DNA of 33,075 bases from Lysobacterales bacterium (GTDB taxonomy: Bacteria; Pseudomonadota; Gammaproteobacteria; Xanthomonadales; SZUA-36): positions 1-33,075 of the forward strand of contig JABDJL010000126.1 in the NCBI GenBank assembly GCA_013002505.1, read 5' to 3'. Positions within the stretch are counted from its first letter, which is position 1. The number at the start of each line of letters is the position of its first letter. Below are positions 29,545 to 33,075 of this stretch, in pieces. A model generated the notes under the pieces. It ran no database searches. It saw only the letters and a program-made list of their open reading frames with translations, and had not been told where the DNA came from. Position numbers and translations under genes: made by a program.

Positions 29545-31002
29545 ATGTCCGATACCCTGACTTTCGAAAATTTTATCGATGGAAAATTTTTGCCATCCGC
29601 CGGCGGCCGCTGGCTGGATGTATATGAACCCGCTACCGGAGCTCCCTTCGCGCGAGTCGCGAACTCCGATCATCAGGACGTGTATGCTGCTGTAAGGGCA
29701 GCGGTGGATGCCGGCCGCTCGTGGACACAAACCAGCGCAGATTTTCGCGCTGCTGTTCTGAACCGTATGGCAGATGCCATTGAAAAACGCTGCGGGGAAT
29801 TTGCAGCTGCCGAGAGTAGAGACACCGGTAAACCGATAACACTGGCGTCCACCGTGGACATCCCGCGGGCAATTTCTAATTTCCGTTTTTTCGCAGCAGC
29901 AACCACCCAGTTTGCCAGCGAATCTCACTACGAAACAGGACGCTCAATAAACTATACCCTGCGCCAGCCCCTGGGTGCTGTCGCCTGCATCTCTCCATGG
30001 AATTTACCGATTTATCTTCTGAGCTGGAAGATTGCGCCCGCCCTGGCCTGCGGCAACACGGTAGTCGCAAAACCTTCCGAAATTACACCTTACACCGCCA
30101 GCCTGCTGGCCGAAGTCGCTGCTGAATGCGGATTACCCAAGGGCGTATTGAATTTTGTTCACGGAAGTGGCGCGTCAGCCGGCGCTGCCCTGGTCTGTCA
30201 TGAAGAGATCAAAGCGGTTTCATTTACTGGCAGCACAGCAACAGGCGCCGCCATTGCCGGCGCCACTGCATCCCAGTTCAAAAAACTCTCTCTGGAAATG
30301 GGAGGCAAAAACCCGACTCTGGTATTTGCCGACTGCGATTTTGAGCGAACGGTCCGGGAAGTTGCCAGGTCTGCTTTCACAAACCAGGGCCAGGTTTGCC
30401 TGTGCGGCTCGAGGATCCTGGTAGAATCTTCCATATATGAGTCTTTCAGGGATGCCTTGTTAGCCCATGTTTCACAAATTCAGTCTGGCGACCCAGAAAG
30501 TCCCACCACAACGCATGGTGCAATCGTCAGTGCCGACCATTTCAAAAAGATTTCTGATTACCTGAAGCTGGCAAGCGAAGAAGGCGGTACTTTGCTGTGT
30601 GGCGGAAAGACACGGTTAGAAAACAGGTGCGCCGGAGGTTGGTTTATCAATCCGGTGCTTATTGAAGGTCTGGGCAATGACAGCCGCATCAACCAGGAAG
30701 AAATTTTTGGTCCCGTAGCCAGCCTGATACCCTTCAAAGATGAACAAGAGGCCCTGATGTTAGCCAACCAGTGCCGTTACGGGCTGGCAAGCTCAGTCTG
30801 GACCCGCGACATCAACCGTGCTCACAGGCTATCGACTCAATTGGAAACTGGCCTGGTTTGGATTAATTGCTGGTTACGCCGGGACCTTCGCACTCCCTTC
30901 GGCGGGATGAAACATTCGGGATTGGGGCGTGAAGGAGGCTGGGAAGCCATGAAATTCTTTACCGAGCCACGTAACGTCTGCATAGAATTTGACCATGAAT
31001 AA
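29545..31002 (+). CDS. nbaE: Aldehyde dehydrogenase, probably 2-aminomuconate 6-semialdehyde dehydrogenase
   Basis: 485-residue NAD-dependent aldehyde dehydrogenase. The general base is E251 (LEMGGKNP) and the catalytic Cys is C285 (GQVCLCGSR), 34 residues apart as in the family. The C-terminal NCWLRRDLRTPFGGMKHSG matches the 2-hydroxy/2-aminomuconic semialdehyde dehydrogenase branch, where Arg residues bind the substrate carboxylate. It would oxidise 2-aminomuconate semialdehyde to 2-aminomuconate. The ATG at 29545 is chosen over 29497 because it avoids overlap with the SDR and starts MSDTLTFENFIDG like relatives. It lies between the SDR and the RidA-type deaminase, which it overlaps by 8 bp. 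Confidence 0.85.
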   Translation: MSDTLTFENFIDGKFLPSAGGRWLDVYEPATGAPFARVANSDHQDVYAAVRAAVDAGRSWTQTSADFRAAVLNRMADAIEKRCGEFAAAESRDTGKPITLASTVDIPRAISNFRFFAAATTQFASESHYETGRSINYTLRQPLGAVACISPWNLPIYLLSWKIAPALACGNTVVAKPSEITPYTASLLAEVAAECGLPKGVLNFVHGSGASAGAALVCHEEIKAVSFTGSTATGAAIAGATASQFKKLSLEMGGKNPTLVFADCDFERTVREVARSAFTNQGQVCLCGSRILVESSIYESFRDALLAHVSQIQSGDPESPTTTHGAIVSADHFKKISDYLKLASEEGGTLLCGGKTRLENRCAGGWFINPVLIEGLGNDSRINQEEIFGPVASLIPFKDEQEALMLANQCRYGLASSVWTRDINRAHRLSTQLETGLVWINCWLRRDLRTPFGGMKHSGLGREGGWEAMKFFTEPRNVCIEFDHE

Positions 31003-31417
31003 TAATCATTCAGGTTCTGCACCGTCCCCTGTCGGTGCCTACCCTCTGGCCAGAAAAGTGGGTGATCTGCTGTTTCTGTCAGGCGTCGGTCCTCGCCAGG
31101 CAGGTTCAGATGAAGTTCCAGGAAACCGGGTAAATGCTGAAGGAAAATTAGTTGGCTACGACATAGAGCTTCAGTGCCATGCCGTATTTGAGAATGTCAG
31201 AATTATCCTTGAGCAAAGTGGCCTCGCACTGACTGACCTGGTTGACGTAACAGTCTACCTGACAGACATGAATAAGGACTTTCAGGTATTCAATCAGCTC
31301 TGGGCGCAGTATTTCAGGACTGGACAGCCTTGCAGAACCACTGTTGAAGTGCGCGCCCTTCCAACGCCCATAGCCATAGAACTCAAGTGCGTTGCATACG
31401 CAGGACAAAAACCATGA
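30995..31417 (+). CDS. nbaF: RidA-family protein, probable 2-aminomuconate deaminase
   Basis: 140-residue RidA/YjgF-fold protein. Arg at 114 ([12 protein letters not shown]) and Glu at 129 ([12 protein letters not shown]) occupy the usual RidA ligand-binding positions. RidA-fold deaminases convert 2-aminomuconate to 4-oxalocrotonate in Pseudomonas 2-nitrobenzoate and 2-aminophenol pathways, and the place between a semialdehyde dehydrogenase and 3-hydroxyanthranilate dioxygenase supports that role. General imine hydrolysis is the alternative. The ATG at 30995 lies inside the end of the dehydrogenase gene, and the stop overlaps the next ATG by 4 bp. Confidence 0.8.
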   Translation: MNNNHSGSAPSPVGAYPLARKVGDLLFLSGVGPRQAGSDEVPGNRVNAEGKLVGYDIELQCHAVFENVRIILEQSGLALTDLVDVTVYLTDMNKDFQVFNQLWAQYFRTGQPCRTTVEVRALPTPIAIELKCVAYAGQKP

Positions 31418-31923
31418 CCACCACTCCGATCAATTTCCAAAAGTGGATCGAAGACAACCGACATCTTCTCAAGCCCCCCGTGGGTAATAAGGTCATATGG
31501 AAAGACGCCGAATTCATCTGCATGGTGGTTGGCGGGCCTAACCAGAGAACTGATTATCATTACGACGAAGGGCCCGAGTTTTTTTACCAGATAGAGGGCG
31601 ACATGATTCTCAAGGTCATGGAAACCAATGGGACTAGGGACATTAAGATCTGCGAAGGAGAAATATTCCTGCTGCCTCCAAGAGTGCCACATTCGCCACA
31701 GAGGTTTGAGCACACTGTTGGCCTGGTGATTGAAAGGCATCGCCTTGACGGAGAGTTGGACGGATTACTCTGGTACTGTGAAAAATGCAATCACCAGCTA
31801 TATTCTGAATTCTTCCAACTAACAGATGTAGAGACGCAGTTTCCACCGGTTTTTGATCGCTTCAATTCACTGGAAGAAAACCGCAAATGCGATCAATGCG
31901 GTCATTTGAATCCTCGCGCCTGA
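31414..31923 (+). CDS. nbaC: 3-hydroxyanthranilate 3,4-dioxygenase
   Basis: 169-residue cupin that opens the ring of 3-hydroxyanthranilate to 2-amino-3-carboxymuconate semialdehyde. The ferrous-iron ligands are H49 and E55 (in [12 protein letters not shown]) and H93 (VPHSPQRF); substrate-binding Arg residues are at 45 and 97. Four Cys in two CxxC pairs (C122/C125 and C159/C162) form the rubredoxin-like iron site typical of bacterial enzymes. The ATG at 31414 overlaps the RidA-type stop. It is the last gene of the operon. No decarboxylase gene for the product lies in the window. Confidence 0.95.
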   Translation: MTTTPINFQKWIEDNRHLLKPPVGNKVIWKDAEFICMVVGGPNQRTDYHYDEGPEFFYQIEGDMILKVMETNGTRDIKICEGEIFLLPPRVPHSPQRFEHTVGLVIERHRLDGELDGLLWYCEKCNHQLYSEFFQLTDVETQFPPVFDRFNSLEENRKCDQCGHLNPRA

Positions 31924-31938
31924 TTTTCCTGTACGTAT

Positions 31939-31980
31939 AAAAAAAGCGGCCGGGACATCATCCTTGCTGTCCCAAGCCGC
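31939..31980 (-). terminator. Intrinsic terminator of the left candidate sRNA
   Basis: Minus strand: GCGGC/GCCGC outer stem (31976-31980 with 31946-31950), GGGACA/TGTCCC inner stem (31968-31973 with 31952-31957), a 10-nt loop containing AAGGAT, and seven T at the end. It has no T run on the plus strand, so it would not stop transcription coming from nbaC. Confidence 0.8.
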
Positions 31981-32100
31981 CCTGCGGACGTGTCGCCACC
32001 CGCGATTTGCTTCCTTGCTCTACAAGAGAAAACACTTCCTTAGTCTTGCAGTTCCTTCTGCGTTCAAAAAAGACTTTCCTTGCCTTTCCTGTCCCTTGTT
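31939..32100 (-). ncRNA. Candidate CsrB/RsmY/RsmZ-type CsrA-sequestering sRNA (left, minus strand)
   Basis: The minus strand carries eight GGA motifs in about 160 nt (complements at 32092, 32087, 32077, 32053, 32037, 32012, 31970, 31961). Six sit in ACAGGA/CAAGGA/AAGGA contexts close to the CsrA consensus. One is in a hexaloop AAGGAA closed by GCAG/CTGC (32048-32061), with an outer AGTCTT/AAGACT stem (32042-32075). Another, CAAGGATGA, is in the loop of the terminator hairpin. A promoter and terminator bracket the RNA. No open reading frame is conserved-looking. Rsm/Csr sponge RNAs have exactly this design; the 5' end is inferred from the -10 box. Confidence 0.7.
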
Positions 32101-32106
32101 GACTAT

Positions 32107-32135
32107 ACTATAGCCAAATCTGGCTAAAAGCACAA
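32107..32135 (-). promoter_or_regulatory. Promoter of the left candidate sRNA
   Basis: Minus strand: -35 TTGTGC (32130-32135), 17-bp spacer, -10 TATAGT (32107-32112), predicting a start near 32100. A second overlapping TATAGT lies at 32102-32107. The -35 lies within the first unit of the 16-bp repeat array, which suggests that a protein bound there controls this promoter. Confidence 0.6.
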
Positions 32136-32216
32136 GTGTCTAAATACAAAAATGTCTAAATACAATTTTGGCTATATTCAAATATGTCTATAGACAGTTT
32201 TGGCTATTTTTGTTAG
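32121..32216. repeat. Six tandem 16-bp degenerate repeats (iteron-like operator array)
   Basis: Units begin at 32121, 32137, 32153, 32169, 32185 and 32201, exactly 16 bp apart, and every unit starts TGKCTAW. Two units share TGTCTAAATACAA, and the fifth contains the perfect 12-bp palindrome TGTCTATAGACA (32185-32196). A weaker seventh unit at 32105 overlaps the sRNA -10. At 16 bp (about 1.5 helical turns) neighbours face opposite sides of the helix. No replication initiator gene is nearby, so a regulator-binding array is the better reading. Confidence 0.8.
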
Positions 32217-32349
32217 TTTTAAATTGGCATCGAATATCAACAGGAAACGAGTGACAAAAAATTGATCGCAAAAATATGGCCTGAAAACAAATTCGAACTT
32301 AATTCCTTGACCCGAATTTTTACCAGGTTCCAATCAGTTTTTTTGGTGA

Positions 32350-32528
32350 TGTTCGGTTGATCGATGGAAAGAACCAATGGCACAACAGCCAAATTGTGAA
32401 TAACAAGGAAGTGCGAAAGCGGAATTGGAAGTCCGCATAGAACAAGGATTGTTCTGGTAATTGCGAGTAGCTCAGGCAACTCGCTCTGCGGCTGGTGCCC
32501 ACAGGGATCGTGGGCACTTGTTTTAATT
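32350..32528 (+). ncRNA. Second candidate CsrB/RsmZ-type sRNA (right, plus strand)
   Basis: The plus strand has GGA at 32366, 32407, 32421, 32427, 32446 and 32505. Hairpins display them: GCGGA/TCCGC around ATTGGAAG (32419-32436); AGAACA/TGTTCT around AGGAT (32439-32455), almost the exact CsrA consensus; and the terminator loop AGGGATC. A further hairpin GCGAGT/ACTCGC (32463-32484) lies between. The 5' end is not determined: no good sigma-70 -10 was found, so the start given is only where the GGA-rich part begins. It is divergent from the left RNA and shares the repeat region between them. Confidence 0.6.
32495..32528 (+). terminator. Intrinsic terminator of the right candidate sRNA
   Basis: Perfect 8-bp stem GTGCCCAC/GTGGGCAC (32495-32502 with 32510-32517) around the loop AGGGATC, followed by TTGTTTTAATTT. 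Confidence 0.8.
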
Positions 32529-32595
32529 TCTTGTTTTTCGAATGAGGATTTTTTGTTTTGAAAACCAAGCTTGAATCAATTATTTTCGAAAAAGG

Positions 32596-32623
32596 TTGTG
32601 CAAGTCATTGATAAATGTACTAT
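32596..32623 (+). promoter_or_regulatory. Possible promoter of the DUF6502 gene
   Basis: -35 TTGTGC (32596-32601), 16-bp spacer, -10 TACTAT (32618-32623), giving a leader of about 110 nt. The leader ends with three GGA motifs (32721, 32729, 32736), the last one serving as the ribosome-binding site. Confidence 0.45.
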
Positions 32624-32740
32624 CCTTGGCTTTGTTATCAATTCCAGACTGATTCTCGATTATCGGTCAGTCAACCATGCACTTCTAATACGTGAAATAA
32701 AATTCGGGTTTAAAACAGAAGGAAAATTGGAAAAAGGATA

Positions 32741-33075
32741 ATGTCCGGTAGCCCCCAGCCAAATACTGGTAAGCCTTCAATCGACTCGTCTTCGATCACA
32801 GACGCTGTAAGGCTTGTCCTTAGAAGAGTTGTTCGATTATTGGTTGGTACGGTTTCATTTCCGGCACTTCAGGAAATTTTAAGAAAAATATACGTAGAAG
32901 AAGCCGAAAAAAAACTGGTAAGAGATGGCTCCAGGGCTACTAAAAGTGCCTTGGCTTTGATGACTGGCTTGGATACCCGAGTGGTGTCTTCGGTGCTTAA
33001 CTCGGAATTGGACAGTTCCCTTGAACCAAAGAATATTTGTGCAGAGAGCGCTCTTTTGGACATGTGGGCAAATGA
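32741..33075 (+). CDS. DUF6502-family protein, 3' truncated by the window edge
   Basis: An open frame of at least 111 codons with no stop before the window end. It resembles the N-terminal part of DUF6502 proteins: an Arg-rich helix (AVRLVLRRVVRLLVGTVSFPALQEILRKIYVEEAEKKL) followed by a segment like a winged-helix sub-domain (TKSALALMTGLDTRVVSSVL), matching the usual SRISVLTGLxRKEV pattern. The function of the family is not known; a DNA-binding role is only an inference from the helix-turn-helix-like spacing. The ATG follows AAAAAGGAT very closely. It is the only protein gene next to the two candidate CsrA-binding RNAs. Confidence 0.7.
   Translation, partial: MSGSPQPNTGKPSIDSSSITDAVRLVLRRVVRLLVGTVSFPALQEILRKIYVEEAEKKLVRDGSRATKSALALMTGLDTRVVSSVLNSELDSSLEPKNICAESALLDMWAN

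Larger units (their letters stand above)
31924..32740. other. AT-rich non-coding region with two candidate small RNAs and a repeat array
   Basis: An 817-bp stretch with no credible protein gene. It holds a candidate CsrA-binding RNA on the minus strand (31939-32100), a 16-bp repeat array (32121-32216), a candidate CsrA-binding RNA on the plus strand (about 32350-32528) and a promoter-leader for the DUF6502 gene. I saw nothing definite in 32217-32349 apart from a lone TTGACC at 32307 without a good -10. Confidence 0.8.

Noticed and set aside
32121-32216. Iterons of a replication origin or a CRISPR array
   Set aside because: The 16-bp units are contiguous without spacers, so this is not CRISPR. 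There is no replication initiator gene or DnaA-box cluster beside them.
32100-32350. GacA/UvrY-type upstream site (TGTAAG-N6-CTTACA) for the sRNAs
   Set aside because: I looked on both strands and found no acceptable match; only the 16-bp repeats are present.
32237-32568. Two minus-strand open frames of 80-82 codons in the intergenic region
   Set aside because: No recognisable domain and no credible ribosome-binding site; they lie antisense to the right candidate sRNA and its terminator.

Overview
The window is a gene-dense piece of a gammaproteobacterial chromosome, mostly housekeeping. The gene order csrA-alaS-recX-recA-thpR-pncC next to mutS, the rpsP-rimM-trmD-rplS and rpsF-rpsR-rplI operons, and ffh beside a CcsA-like/CorC pair all fit Gammaproteobacteria. 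Sequence alone does not fix the genus. The only Fe-S carrier is a stand-alone IscA-type gene, and the organism carries a 3-hydroxyanthranilate catabolic module. No insertion sequence, prophage or CRISPR array was seen.

Layout. (1) 1-342: a 186-bp repeat unit holding a tRNA-Ser 3' remnant and a duplicated terminator, then tRNA-Ser(GCT). (2) 445-6185, minus strand: csrA, alaS, recX, recA, thpR and pncC (post-transcriptional control, translation, recombination, RNA and nucleotide repair). mutS follows divergently at 6260. (3) 8870-13284, minus strand: hslR, htpG with its own sigma-32 promoter, then rplS-trmD-rimM-rpsP. (4) 13588-19175: a GNAT acetyltransferase, a Tat-exported PhoX-like protein, ffh, a CcsA-like membrane protein and a CorC-type protein. 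(5) 19233-25317: an acyltransferase, radA, pspF, alr and dnaB. (6) 25419-27253: rplI-rpsR-rpsF, with an unusually long repetitive acidic S6 tail, and an IscA-type carrier. (7) 27337-31923, plus strand: asnS fused by overlapping codons to an SDR, an aldehyde dehydrogenase, a RidA-type deaminase and 3-hydroxyanthranilate 3,4-dioxygenase. (8) 31924-33075: AT-rich DNA with no protein gene until a truncated DUF6502-family gene at 32741.

The most interesting part is 31924-32740. It appears to encode two divergent small RNAs of the CsrB/RsmY/RsmZ type. Each has 6-8 GGA motifs, many shown in hairpin loops, and each ends in an intrinsic terminator whose own loop carries GGA. Between them lies an array of six tandem 16-bp repeats that overlaps the -35 element of the left RNA. 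The presumed target, CsrA, is encoded at the other end of the window. The ribosome-binding region of the DUF6502 gene beside the RNAs also holds three GGA motifs, so it is a plausible CsrA target. These RNA calls come from sequence pattern only and need expression and binding data.
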